NCBI GenBank assembly: GCA_963781285.1
Contig: CAWAFI010000002.1
Location: forward strand, 45,040 to 109,039
Length of the DNA: 64,000 bases
DNA from: CAIWHR01 sp963781285
GTDB taxonomy: Bacteria > Pseudomonadota > Gammaproteobacteria > Burkholderiales > Casimicrobiaceae
Direction of reading: 5' to 3'
The position numbers and the translations under genes were made by a program. Of this stretch, positions 20,101 to 27,875 are shown one piece after another (positions within the stretch are counted from its first letter, which is position 1; each line of letters begins with the position of its first letter). Under the pieces are notes generated by a model. The model made no database searches and was not told where the DNA came from. It was given only the letters and a program-made list of their open reading frames with translations.

Positions 20101-20212
20101 GGTACTCGCGCACCGGCAGCCGCGTGTACGAGATCGCACCGACCAGGAGCACGACGAGCGACAGCACGGTCGCCAGGACCGGGCGCCGAATGCAGATCTC
20201 GGGCAGCGTCAT
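17129..20212 (-). CDS. RND multidrug efflux pump, inner-membrane HAE1 subunit
   Basis: A 1027-residue AcrB/MexB-family proton-driven pump. The ATG at 20212 gives MTLPEICIRRPVLATVLSLV, the normal cytoplasmic lead-in to TM1; a longer Arg-rich upstream frame is rejected. The proton relay is intact: GLVVDDAIVVLEN in TM4 (around residue 400) and ITKHGILIVEF in TM10 (around 915). Periplasmic domains show VFGERKITMRIEI and the docking elements. It lies 19 bp after the adaptor gene on the same strand. No outer-membrane channel gene is adjacent, so a shared TolC-type channel elsewhere is likely. The substrates are unknown. Confidence 0.93.
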   Translation of the reverse strand: MTLPEICIRRPVLATVLSLVVLLVGAISYTRLPVREYPKIDEPVVSVQTIYRGASAEVVESQITKPLEDSLSGIEGVELMTSQSRSERSQINIRFRLSRDPDAAAADVRDKVARVRNRMPESADESVIAKVEADAFPILYIGVESGRMSQLDATDYINRYIKPRLSVLPGAADVRVFGERKITMRIEINRARLAGYRLTVQDVEDAIRRQNAEIPAGRIETDAREFAVVAETDLQSTEQFANAIIANVGGYPVRIRDVATAVVAPADERVISRFNGKPAINIGVVKQSTGNPLELSKATRAEINAINENLPGAMRLTVAYDSSLFIERSISSVFRTIGESILLVVLVIFFFLRSLRATVIPIVTIPVSLIGAFALMYAFGFTVNTLSLLAMVLAIGLVVDDAIVVLENIFRHIEDGMPRLQAALTGAREIAFAVIAMTLTLASVYAPLAFATGRTGRLFIEFALTLAGAVLVSGFVALTLSPMMCSLLLRHEKKHSWLYNVVERFLQGLTQAYRRALAATLKARPLVVVAWVAVAGLGALLFTQLKAELTPSEDRGVIFGIVSSPQGATVRYTSENTRPLEELYAQVPEAAAWSAISGFPTVADGNAILRLKPWEERKRRQQQIADELRPKFAQVPGVIAFPVNPPSLGQSPRSTPIEYVIMSQVPYAELARITERFIGEMQKYPGVQNLQMDLRLNTPEVRVAVNRDKLADLAINVDTVGRTLETLLGGRQVTRFKKDGEQYDVIVWAGDRDRASPSDISDMYVRGRNGEMVQLANLVDVREGVSPASLNHFNRLRAVKITGTLAPGYTIQDALKAMDETAKRLLPPTAQTDLDGQSREFRASGKEIYFTFVLALLFIYLVLSAQFESFVHPFVIMLSVPLSMTGALFTLWLTGGTLNIYSQVGLITLVGLITKHGILIVEFSNQLRDRGQDMMAAVQEAAVLRLRPILMTTGAMVLGALPLALARGAGGESRIQIGWVIVGGMSFGTLLTLFVVPTAYTLLAGRRVRLPHGEVPAEPIPHPGAAD

Positions 20213-20231
20213 CGCCCTCGCACCTTCGCGG

Positions 20232-21428
20232 TCACGTCCTGGGCGGCGACGGGACCACCGCCTTGTCCGGCGCGGTCTCGCTCTTCGCCGCGGCGCCGCC
20301 CACAACGCCGTTGCCGCGCGCCGCCACCGCGAGCGTCACTGCGGTGCCGTCACGGATCTTGAGGTGCCCGGCGGTGACGATCACATCGGCGGGATCGAGA
20401 CCCTGCAGCACTTCGACCACACCTTCGCGGCGCTGTCCGATCTCGATCTTCGTGCGCACCGCCTTGCCGTCGACCACGCGATAGACGTACTGCTCGTCAC
20501 CGGACGGCACCAGCGCGCCGTCGGGAACGACCAACGCGTCCTTCGCTTCCCGCGTGAACAACCGCACGCGCGCGAACATTCCGGGGCGCAGCGAGGTGTC
20601 GGGGTTGCGCACGACGGCACGAATCACGATCGAGCGCCCGGCCGCGTCGAACAGCGGGTTCAACGCGAACACCTTGCCGTCGAACGTCCTGCCGGGCACC
20701 GCATCGAGCGTGAGCGCGAGCGACTGTCCGACCTGCACCTGCTTCAGGTAGGTTTCGGGCACGCGGAAGTCGACCTTCAGTGTATCGATCGACTCGAGGT
20801 TGACGAGATCGGCGCCTTCCTTGACGTAATCGCCGGGAGACACCACGCGCAGCCCGATCACACCGGAAAACGGCGCGCGCATTTCCATTTTCGCGAGCTT
20901 CGCCTCCGCGAGCTGCAGCGCCGCCTCGGCGACTTTCAGATTGTTTTCGGCCTCGTCGCGCGCCTGAATCGAGATGAATCCCTGCTTCTGCAGGTCGACG
21001 GCCCGGTCGTGCTTGGTCTTGGCGAGCCACAGGTTGGCCTTGGCTTGCTGGACTTCCGCCTCGTTGACCGCCGGGTCGAGCTTGACCAGCAACGCGCCCT
21101 TGGCGACACGCTGGCCTTCCTGGAAGGCGATGGCGCTGATGCGCCCGGCGACCTCGGGCCGCAACGTGACGGATTCATCGGAGCGCAGACTTCCGACCGC
21201 GGTGATTCCCTGCGGCATCGGCATCAATGCGACCTTGGCCGCTTCGACGGTCACGCCGCCGTTCTGCGGGCCGGTTCCGCCCGACATCTTGTTCGCCGCC
21301 ACGGCGCCATCCTGCACCGCCGGGAGTGCGCCCGCCGCGCCGGGCCGTTGCTGACCTAGCCAGAAGCCCACGCCCGCAGCCAGAGCAATGCCGAGCACGG
21401 CGAGCGCACCGAAGACCGTCTTGTTCAT
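20232..21428 (-). CDS. RND efflux periplasmic adaptor (membrane fusion protein)
   Basis: A 398-residue adaptor that links the RND pump to an outer-membrane channel. An N-terminal signal anchor (MNKTVFGALAVLGIALAAGV) without a lipobox cysteine suggests membrane anchoring rather than lipidation. The lipoyl-like domain (AGRISAIAFQEGQRVAKGAL), a helical hairpin (ANLWLAKTKHDRAVDLQKQG, then NNLKVAEAALQLAEAKLAK) and beta-barrel segments follow in order. The C-terminus is Ala/Pro-rich and variable. It is the first gene of a two-gene operon with the pump. Confidence 0.92.
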   Translation of the reverse strand: MNKTVFGALAVLGIALAAGVGFWLGQQRPGAAGALPAVQDGAVAANKMSGGTGPQNGGVTVEAAKVALMPMPQGITAVGSLRSDESVTLRPEVAGRISAIAFQEGQRVAKGALLVKLDPAVNEAEVQQAKANLWLAKTKHDRAVDLQKQGFISIQARDEAENNLKVAEAALQLAEAKLAKMEMRAPFSGVIGLRVVSPGDYVKEGADLVNLESIDTLKVDFRVPETYLKQVQVGQSLALTLDAVPGRTFDGKVFALNPLFDAAGRSIVIRAVVRNPDTSLRPGMFARVRLFTREAKDALVVPDGALVPSGDEQYVYRVVDGKAVRTKIEIGQRREGVVEVLQGLDPADVIVTAGHLKIRDGTAVTLAVAARGNGVVGGAAAKSETAPDKAVVPSPPRT

Positions 21429-21572
21429 CGTGACAACGGGACGCGCGGTCCGGTTGGAAACCGCCGCGCCGGAATGGGCGAACGCGGATTATGCGCCGGC
21501 CCCGGCGGAGCCGGCAAACCGGGCGGCGGCGCGACAACGACGAACGGCCACGCCCTCCGTTCCTTGCGGCCG

Positions 21573-21598
21573 TTGACCTGCCGCTCGGCTGCTAGAAT
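21573..21598 (+). promoter_or_regulatory. Candidate sigma70 promoter of the Bug-family gene (extended -10)
   Basis: TGCTAGAAT at 21590-21598 is a good extended -10 element. TTGACC at 21573-21578 resembles a -35, but the spacing is only 14 bp, so recognition probably relies on the extended -10. The coding start is 30 bp downstream. Confidence 0.45.
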
Positions 21599-21627
21599 TT
21601 CGACGAATCCCCCCTTTGGAGAAAGCG

Positions 21628-22599
21628 ATGATCACAGCGCTGCAACGATGGACATCCGGCGTGGCGCTCGCTGCGCTCGCATCGCTAGCCTGGGCGCAGG
21701 CGTACCCGACGAAACCGATCCGGCTCGTCGTGCCGTTCCCCGCGGGCGGTACGACGGACATCCTGGCCCGCGCTGCTGCGCAGAAGCTCACCGAGGCATG
21801 GGGCCAGACGGTGATCGTCGACAACCGGCCAGGCGCTGGCGGCAACATCGGCTCCGAACTGGTCGCAAAGGCGGCGCCCGACGGCTATACGCTGGAGATG
21901 GGGACGGTCGGCACGCACGCGATCAACGCGAGCCTGTACGCGAAGATGCCGTACGACCACGTGAAGGACTTCGTGCCGGTGATCCTCGTTGCCGGCGTGC
22001 CGAACGTCCTGGTCGTGCATCCGTCAGTACCGGTGCACTCGGTCGCCGAGCTCATCGCCTACGCGAAGGCGAACCCCGGCAAACTCAACTTCGCGTCGTC
22101 GGGCAGCGGCACGTCGATCCATCTTTCGGGCGAGCTGTTCAAGGTGATGGCCGGCGTCCAGATGGCACACGTGCCGTACAAGGGCAGTGCGCCGGCGGTG
22201 CAGGATCTCCTGGGCGGACAGGTGCAGTTGATGTTCGACAACCTGCCGTCCTCGCTGCCGCACATCAAGGCCGGCAAACTGCGCGCGCTGGCGGTGACCT
22301 CGGCGACGCGCGCGAGCGCGCTGCCCGATGTGCCGACGGTCGCCGAAGCCGGGCTGCCGGGGTTCGAGGCATCGTCGTGGTTCGGCGTGCTCGCCCCCGC
22401 CGGGACGCCGCCCGCGATCGTCGCGAAACTCAATGCGGAAATTGCGAAGTGGCTCGCGACTCCGGAGGCCCAGGAGAAGCTCTCGGCACAGGGCGCGAAC
22501 ATCGCCAGCGGGACGCCCGAGGACTTCGCGAAGCACATCGCGGGCGAAACCACGAAGTGGGCCAAGGTCGTCAAGGAATCGGGCGCGAAAGTCGACTAG
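21628..22599 (+). CDS. Bug/TctC-family tripartite tricarboxylate transporter receptor
   Basis: A 323-residue periplasmic solute receptor. The signal peptide MITALQRWTSGVALAALASL is cleaved after AWAQA. The mature protein has the Bug hallmarks YPTKPIRLVVPFPAGGTTDI, IVDNRPGAGGNIGSE and the ATP-independent ligand loop ASSGSGTSIHLSGELF. The ATG at 21628 is preferred because GGAGA lies about 6 bp upstream. No TctA or TctB permease gene is near, which is usual for the large orphan Bug families of Bordetella, Cupriavidus and relatives. The ligand is probably a carboxylate but cannot be named. Confidence 0.9.
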   Translation: MITALQRWTSGVALAALASLAWAQAYPTKPIRLVVPFPAGGTTDILARAAAQKLTEAWGQTVIVDNRPGAGGNIGSELVAKAAPDGYTLEMGTVGTHAINASLYAKMPYDHVKDFVPVILVAGVPNVLVVHPSVPVHSVAELIAYAKANPGKLNFASSGSGTSIHLSGELFKVMAGVQMAHVPYKGSAPAVQDLLGGQVQLMFDNLPSSLPHIKAGKLRALAVTSATRASALPDVPTVAEAGLPGFEASSWFGVLAPAGTPPAIVAKLNAEIAKWLATPEAQEKLSAQGANIASGTPEDFAKHIAGETTKWAKVVKESGAKVD

Positions 22600-22617
22600 G
22601 GTCTGTTCGCGCCGCGA

Positions 22618-22992
22618 TCACCACCGCCATGCGGCCCACGCGACTGCGATCCACGCGGCGAGCAACGCGGCGCCGCCGAACGGTGTGATCGCGCCGAAGC
22701 CACGCACGCCGGTAAGCGCGAGCGCGTAAAGCGAGCCCGAAAAAAGCAGCAGCCCAGCGATCAGAAGCCATGCCGCGGCGGCCAGCGCCCCGCTGTCCGG
22801 CTTGTGCATCAGCATTACTCCAATGGCGAGCAAGCCGAGCGCGTGCCAGAAGTGATACTGGACCGCGGTCTGGTAGATGGCCATCAGGTCGGGCGGGAGC
22901 CTTGCCCGTATGGCATGCGCGCCGAACGCGCCGGCAGCGACCGCGGCGAACAGGAACGTCGCCGCGAGTACGAGGGCGATGCGGGCTGTCAT
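22618..22992 (-). CDS. DUF423 (YgdD-like) small membrane protein
   Basis: A 124-residue protein with four hydrophobic helices. GAFGAHAIRARLPPDLMAIY and AVQYHFWHALGLLAIG are the diagnostic DUF423 segments, and GFGAITPFGGAALLAAWI closes the protein. The family is found across bacteria and lacks a proven function; it is predicted to sit in the inner membrane. The chosen ATG starts MTARIALVLAATFLF, the first helix. It is divergent from ridA, with 57 bp between the starts. Confidence 0.85.
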   Translation of the reverse strand: MTARIALVLAATFLFAAVAAGAFGAHAIRARLPPDLMAIYQTAVQYHFWHALGLLAIGVMLMHKPDSGALAAAAWLLIAGLLLFSGSLYALALTGVRGFGAITPFGGAALLAAWIAVAWAAWRW

Positions 22993-22998
22993 CTCGGC

Positions 22999-23004
22999 TA
23001 CAAT
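22999..23004 (+). promoter_or_regulatory. Candidate -10 element of ridA
   Basis: TACAAT lies 45 bp before the ridA ATG in the divergent gap between the DUF423 gene and ridA. No convincing -35 hexamer is visible. Confidence 0.35.
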
Positions 23005-23049
23005 GGAACGCAGACGCCCCCGTTCGGGCGCACGGCTCAGGATAGCACC

Positions 23050-23415
23050 ATGACCATCGAACGCTACAACGTCGGCAAGCGCCTGTCCGATCTCGTGATC
23101 AACCGCGCCTCGGGCACCGCCTACCTCGCCGGCCAGATCGCCGACGATCCGAAGGCCGACATTACCGGTCAGGTGCAGCAGGTGCTGGCGCAAATCGACG
23201 ACCTCCTGTTCGAAGCCGGGACCGACAAGTCGAAGATCCTGTCGGCGACGATCTACCTCGTCGACATGAACGATTTCGCGGCGCTGAACGCGGTGTGGGA
23301 GAAGTGGGTTGTGCCTGGGCAGACACCTGCACGGGCGACCGTGGAGGCGAAGCTGGCCGCACCCGAGTACAAGGTCGAGATCCAGGTCGTGGCTGCGACC
23401 CCGATTCCGGCGTAA
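23050..23415 (+). CDS. RidA/YjgF-family enamine/imine deaminase
   Basis: A 121-residue member of the Rid superfamily, which hydrolyses reactive enamines and imines formed by PLP enzymes. The family core is visible: GTAYLAGQIADDPKADITGQ, the Arg in QTPARATVEAKLA that contacts the substrate carboxylate, and KVEIQVVA at the end. The ATG at 23050 begins MTIERYNVGKRLSD, normal for this subgroup. A PLP-dependent aminotransferase (astC) starts 23 bp after its stop on the same strand, so it may clear intermediates made by that enzyme; this is inference from position. Confidence 0.9.
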   Translation: MTIERYNVGKRLSDLVINRASGTAYLAGQIADDPKADITGQVQQVLAQIDDLLFEAGTDKSKILSATIYLVDMNDFAALNAVWEKWVVPGQTPARATVEAKLAAPEYKVEIQVVAATPIPA

Positions 23416-23438
23416 ACGGCTTGCCGCAAGCCCCGGCA

Positions 23439-24743
23439 ATGCCGCCACCGCCCTCGTCGACTGCCAAGGCCGTCATCGCCGCGACCTCGCGCCGCGACGC
23501 CGCGACCACGGCGAACGTTGCTGCGACGTTGGCGGTGACGCGCGCGACGTTCGACGAGGTCATGGTTCCGTGCTTCGCGCCGGCGCCGTTCGTCCCGGTG
23601 CGCGGCGAAGGCTCGCGCGTCTGGGATCAGGACGGGCGGATGTACATCGACTTCGCCGCCGGTGTGGCCGTCACGGCGCTCGGCCACTGCCATCCGGCGA
23701 TGGTGAAGGCGATCGAGGAACAGGCCAGGAAACTCTGGCACGTTTCCAACTGGATGACCAACGAGCCGGCGCTGCGCCTCGCGAAACGGCTTGCCGATGC
23801 GACCTTCGCCGAGCGTGCATTCTTCTGCAATTCCGGCGCCGAAGCCAACGAGGCCGCGCTGAAGCTCGCGCGACGGTGGGCACATGATCGCCACGGGCCC
23901 GAGAAATTCCGCGTGATCTCGACGCTCAATTCTTTCCACGGCCGCACGCTGTTCACGGTCACCGCCGGCGGACAGGCCAAGTATGCGCAGGGCTTCGGTC
24001 CCAACCCGCCCGGTTTCACGCACGTCCCGTACAACGACGTCGCCGCGCTCGAAGCCGCGTTCCGCGACGAGGGCGGCGAGGACATCTGTGCGGTGATTCT
24101 CGAGCCGATGCAGGGTGAAGGCGGGATGGTGCCCGGGGCACCCGAATTCCTGCAGGCGGCGCGCCGGCTCTGCACCGAGCATCATGCGCTGCTGATCCTG
24201 GACGAGATCCAGAGCGGGATGGGCCGCACCGGCACCCTGTTCTCGTACATGCAGAAGGGCATCGTGCCCGACATCATGACCAGCGCGAAGGGCCTGGGCG
24301 GTGGCTTTCCCGTCGGCGCAATGCTGACGACCGCCGAGGTCGCCAGCGCGTTTTCCGTCGGCGTCCACGGCACGACGTACGGCGGAAATCCGCTCGCGTG
24401 CGCCGTGGCCGGCGCCGTGTTCGACGTGATCAACACAACCGAGGTGCTCGACGGCGTGAAGGCACGTCACGCGCTGTTCATGGAAGGGCTCAAGGCGATC
24501 AACGCGCGACGCAAGGTGTTCGCCGACCTGCGTGGCGAAGGTGTGTGGCTCGGCGCCGAGCTCGACGCCCCTTGGAAAGGGAAGGCGATGGACGTCGTCA
24601 AAGCCGCCGGCGACGCGGGCCTGATCCTGCTGGTCGCCGGCCCCGATGTGGTCCGGATCGCGCCGTCGCTCGTCATCAGCCTCGACGAGATCCTCGAGGG
24701 ACTGGCCCGCCTCGAAGTCGCGCTCGGTCGCGCGCTCCCCTGA
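23439..24743 (+). CDS. astC: Succinylornithine transaminase (class III aminotransferase)
   Basis: A PLP-dependent class III aminotransferase of 434 residues. The segment TRATFDEVMVPCFAPAPF matches the N-terminus of AstC/ArgD, and FFCNSGAEANEAALKLAR, the ILDEIQSGMGRTG Asp loop and SAKGLGGG with the Schiff-base lysine near residue 285 complete the active site. The neighbours decide the assignment: astA and astB follow on the same strand, so it most likely transaminates N2-succinylornithine in arginine catabolism. It may also serve as acetylornithine aminotransferase. The first 30 residues (Pro/Ala/Thr-rich) extend beyond E. coli AstC, so the start is less certain. Confidence 0.9.
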   Translation: MPPPPSSTAKAVIAATSRRDAATTANVAATLAVTRATFDEVMVPCFAPAPFVPVRGEGSRVWDQDGRMYIDFAAGVAVTALGHCHPAMVKAIEEQARKLWHVSNWMTNEPALRLAKRLADATFAERAFFCNSGAEANEAALKLARRWAHDRHGPEKFRVISTLNSFHGRTLFTVTAGGQAKYAQGFGPNPPGFTHVPYNDVAALEAAFRDEGGEDICAVILEPMQGEGGMVPGAPEFLQAARRLCTEHHALLILDEIQSGMGRTGTLFSYMQKGIVPDIMTSAKGLGGGFPVGAMLTTAEVASAFSVGVHGTTYGGNPLACAVAGAVFDVINTTEVLDGVKARHALFMEGLKAINARRKVFADLRGEGVWLGAELDAPWKGKAMDVVKAAGDAGLILLVAGPDVVRIAPSLVISLDEILEGLARLEVALGRALP

Positions 24744-24791
24744 CGTCCTGCAAGCAACTTGGTTCAACGATTCGACGGGTAGATAGACGCC

Positions 24792-25836
24792 GTGTTCTTC
24801 GTCCGCCCGATCGCGCGGGACGACCTGCCGGCGGTGCTCGCGCTCTCCGAGCGCACCGGCCACGGCCTCACGACGTTGCCTGCGAATCGCGAGCGACTGG
24901 CTTCGAGGATCGAGCGCTCGCTCGCCTCGTTCGCCGGAGCCGCGGCGCGCGCTGACGCGTGTTACGTGTTCGTGCTCGTCGACGCCACCGACAGCCGCGT
25001 CGTCGGCATCGCCGCGATCGAGGCGGCGGTAGGCCTCAAGGAGCCATGGTACAACTACCACGTCGGCACGATCGTGCACGCATCGCGCGCGCTCGACGTG
25101 TACACCGTCGCGCCGACGCTGTTCCTCGCCAACGACCACACCGGCCACACCGAGCTTTGCTCGCTGTTCCTCGATTCCGCGTTTCGCCACGGCAGGAACG
25201 GCCCCCTTCTCGCCAAGAGCCGCCTCCTGTTCATCGCCGAATTCGCCGACCGCTTCGCGCCGAAGGTGATTGCCGAGCTCCGCGGCAAGCTCGATGCCGG
25301 CGGCAAGAGCCCGTTCTGGGAAGGACTCGGCCGGCACTTCTTCGCGATGGAATACTCGACCGCCGATTACCTGACCGGCATCGGCCAGAAGGCGTTTGTC
25401 GCGGAGCTGATGCCGCGCCATCCCGTGTACGTGAACCTGCTCCCAGAGTCGGCACGCGCGGTGATCGGCGAAGTGCACGACGACACGCAGCCGGCGCGGA
25501 TGCTGCTCGAGCAGGAAGGCTTCCGCTACGAGGGCTACGTCGACATCTTCGACGCCGGACCCACGCTCGAGTGCTTTCGCGACGATATCCACGCAGCACG
25601 GCAGAGCCAGGTACTGCCGGTTGAGTTGGGAGAGGAGGATCCGGTGCCCGACAGCCTGACCGACGACATCCTGTGGCTGGTGACGAACCGCCGCTTCGCC
25701 GATTTCCGTGCTTTGCTCGCGCACGCGCCGTCGCGCGTCGACCGCGTCACGCTGCTGCCCGTACGCGGCTCTTGCGCTCGGCGTCGTGGAGGGCGACTCG
25801 GTGCGCGCGGTGCCGCTGTCCCCGCGCGATCGATGA
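24792..25836 (+). CDS. astA: Arginine N-succinyltransferase, with a frameshift near its 3' end
   Basis: First enzyme of the arginine succinyltransferase pathway: arginine plus succinyl-CoA gives N2-succinylarginine. The GTG start gives MFFVRPIARDDLPAVLALSE, and KEPWYNYHVGTIVHASR, LCSLFLDSAFRHGRNG and PVYVNLLPESARAVIGEVH are AstA hallmarks. The frame runs correctly to VTLLPVR near 25766. One extra G in CGCGGC shifts it. In the next frame the true C-terminus (ALALGVVEGDSVRAVPLSPR) continues to TGA at 25834-25836, which overlaps the astB ATG. Removing one base restores 347 residues against 344 in E. coli. As given, the frame runs straight into astB and would make an AstA-AstB fusion. Confidence 0.88.
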
Positions 25837-27170
25837 TCGAAATCAACTTCGATGGCATCCCGGGCCCGACACACAATTATTCGGGGCTCTCGTTCGGCAA
25901 CCTTGCAGCGGAGAAGCATGCACGGCAGGTCGCCAACCCCCGCGATGCCGCGCTGCAAGGACTCGCGAAGATGCGCGCGTTGGCCGCTCGCGGCTTCGTG
26001 CAGGCGGTGCTGCCGCCGCACGAGCGGCCGAATGTCGGCGCATTGCGCGCGTTGGGTTTCGACGGCAGCGATGCCGATATCATCGTCCGCGCTGCGCGAG
26101 AAGCGCCGCAGCTTCTCTCCGCCTGTTCGTCGGCAGCGGCGATGTGGACCGCCAACGCGGCGACGGTGAGCCCCTCGGCGGACACACGTGACGGCCGCGT
26201 TCACTTTACTCCGGCGAATCTCGTCAGCCATTTTCACCGCTCCCTCGAAACGCCGACGACGACGCGCATCTTGCGCGCGATCTTCGCCGACACATCGCGC
26301 TTTGTCGTCCACGATCCGTTGCCGGCGGCACCGCAGCTCGGCGACGAGGGCGCGGCGAACCACGTTCGACTCGCGGCAGCGCCCGATGCGCCGGGCGTCG
26401 AATTGTTCGTCTACGGCCGCGCGGCGTTCGACACGTCGGCACCCACGCCGCAACGGTATCCGGCGCGCCAGACACGCGAGGCCTCCGCCGCGATTGCGCG
26501 CCGCCATGGCCTCGATCCGGCGTTCGTCGTGCTCGCGCAGCAGAATCCGGAGGCGATCGACGCCGGCGTGTTCCACAACGACGTGATCGCCGTTGGCGAA
26601 GGTAGCGTCCTGTTCTGCCACGAGCACGCCTACGCCGATCAAGCCGCCGTGCTCGCCGATCTTGCGGCGAAAACCGGACCGGCGTTCACGCCGATCATCG
26701 TCGGCGATGCGGACCTGAGCATGGACAACGCCGTGTCGACCTACCTGTTCAACAGCCAGCTCCTGCGGCGGGCTGACGGCAGGTTGCTGCTCGTGGCTCC
26801 CGCCGAATGCCGGGAGCACGGCATCGTCAGCGCGTATCTCGATCGCCTGCTCGCGCGCGGAGGGCCGATCGCAGAGGTACTCACGTTCGATCTGCGGCAG
26901 AGCATGCGCAACGGCGGCGGTCCCGCGTGCCTGCGGTTGCGCGTGGCGCTGACCGGGGAAGAGCGCGCCGCGATCGGCGCGCGCGTGGTCCTGGACGAAG
27001 CGCTTGCGGCCGACCTCGACGCATGGATCCGGCGCCATTACCGTGACCGGCTCGCACCCGCAGACCTCGGTGATCCGGCGCTGCTCGACGAATCGCGGAG
27101 GGCGCTCGACGAACTTTCGCGCCTGCTGCGATTGCCGACGGTCTACGCGTTCCAGCGCAACGCGGCGTGA
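25833..27170 (+). CDS. astB: N-succinylarginine dihydrolase
   Basis: Second enzyme of the AST pathway: hydrolyses N2-succinylarginine to succinylornithine, ammonia and CO2. The 445 residues match the family. MIEINFDGIPGPTHNYSGLS is the canonical AstB start; GVFHNDVIAVGEG holds a catalytic-site His, and NGGGPACLRLRV carries the nucleophilic Cys near residue 367. The ATG overlaps the proper astA stop (ATGA), a sign of translational coupling. Later pathway genes astD and astE are not in the window. Confidence 0.94.
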   Translation: MIEINFDGIPGPTHNYSGLSFGNLAAEKHARQVANPRDAALQGLAKMRALAARGFVQAVLPPHERPNVGALRALGFDGSDADIIVRAAREAPQLLSACSSAAAMWTANAATVSPSADTRDGRVHFTPANLVSHFHRSLETPTTTRILRAIFADTSRFVVHDPLPAAPQLGDEGAANHVRLAAAPDAPGVELFVYGRAAFDTSAPTPQRYPARQTREASAAIARRHGLDPAFVVLAQQNPEAIDAGVFHNDVIAVGEGSVLFCHEHAYADQAAVLADLAAKTGPAFTPIIVGDADLSMDNAVSTYLFNSQLLRRADGRLLLVAPAECREHGIVSAYLDRLLARGGPIAEVLTFDLRQSMRNGGGPACLRLRVALTGEERAAIGARVVLDEALAADLDAWIRRHYRDRLAPADLGDPALLDESRRALDELSRLLRLPTVYAFQRNAA

Positions 27171-27875
27171 TCAGTTCACGCGCATGCCGCCACAGGCGCC
27201 CACGACGCGCGCGTATTCCTCGGGCGAGTCCACCCCCTTTTGCCGCTCCTTGACCCGCTGCGCGTTGTTGCCGAGCAGCGCGCCGATCTTCGCGCTCAAT
27301 GTCGCCCTCGTCTGCTGCTGTGCTTCGGCCCGATTGCGAAAGTAGAGCACCTTGTTCGTGTAGGTTGCCCCCAAAGCAGTGCGCACCTCGCCGGCAAGGT
27401 CGACAAGATGCTGCTCATACACGGCGACGTGCCTCAACTCGTGCCCGATGACCACGGCTTCGCGGCAGGGATCGCCGGCGACTTCGCGGCTTACGTGCAC
27501 GGTCATCGGGGTCATCGCGAGCTCGACGCGGATCGTCGGCCGCAGGCAGACGCGGCCGCCACGCGCCTCCTCGATGCCGTTGGTGTCGATGAACGTCTTG
27601 TGGCTGATTTCCGCGGTCGTGAGCCCGAGCGCGATGCCGGGAGTGCCCAGGCTGCCGCTCCTCTGCGTAAGCTCGCGATACGACTGGTTGCGCACGACAT
27701 CGTAGACCACCGGGAGCGTGACGACCTCGATGTTGGTGGCGGGCAACTGCCCTTCGCAATGCGCCTCGAAGCTGTCGCCGACACCCAACCGCGAAGCGAC
27801 CGAGGTCGCCGTGTCGCACCCGGTAGCCAGGGCCGCGGCGACGAATATCGCGGGCAGGGCGCGGAGCGTCGTCAT
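27171..27875 (-). CDS. Putative zinc-metallopeptidase-like lipoprotein
   Basis: A 234-residue secreted protein I cannot assign to a named family. The N-terminus has a lipobox: MTTLRALPAIFVAAALATGC with Cys20 as lipidation site. VVIGHELRHV places HELRH at 145-149, a zinc-binding HExxH motif, in a region predicted to be helical. Three further cysteines (40, 110, 137) could form disulfides in the periplasm. Its ATG overlaps the stop codon of the upstream MFS gene (ATGA), so the two are cotranscribed. A peptidase role is inferred from the motif only; the third zinc ligand is not obvious. Confidence 0.7.
   Translation of the reverse strand: MTTLRALPAIFVAAALATGCDTATSVASRLGVGDSFEAHCEGQLPATNIEVVTLPVVYDVVRNQSYRELTQRSGSLGTPGIALGLTTAEISHKTFIDTNGIEEARGGRVCLRPTIRVELAMTPMTVHVSREVAGDPCREAVVIGHELRHVAVYEQHLVDLAGEVRTALGATYTNKVLYFRNRAEAQQQTRATLSAKIGALLGNNAQRVKERQKGVDSPEEYARVVGACGGMRVN

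Noticed and set aside
23253..27038. A 1261-residue minus-strand open frame opposite astC-astA-astB
   Set aside because: Its composition (Arg, His, Asp, Gln) is that of antisense frames in high-GC genes, and the opposite strand encodes three known enzymes.
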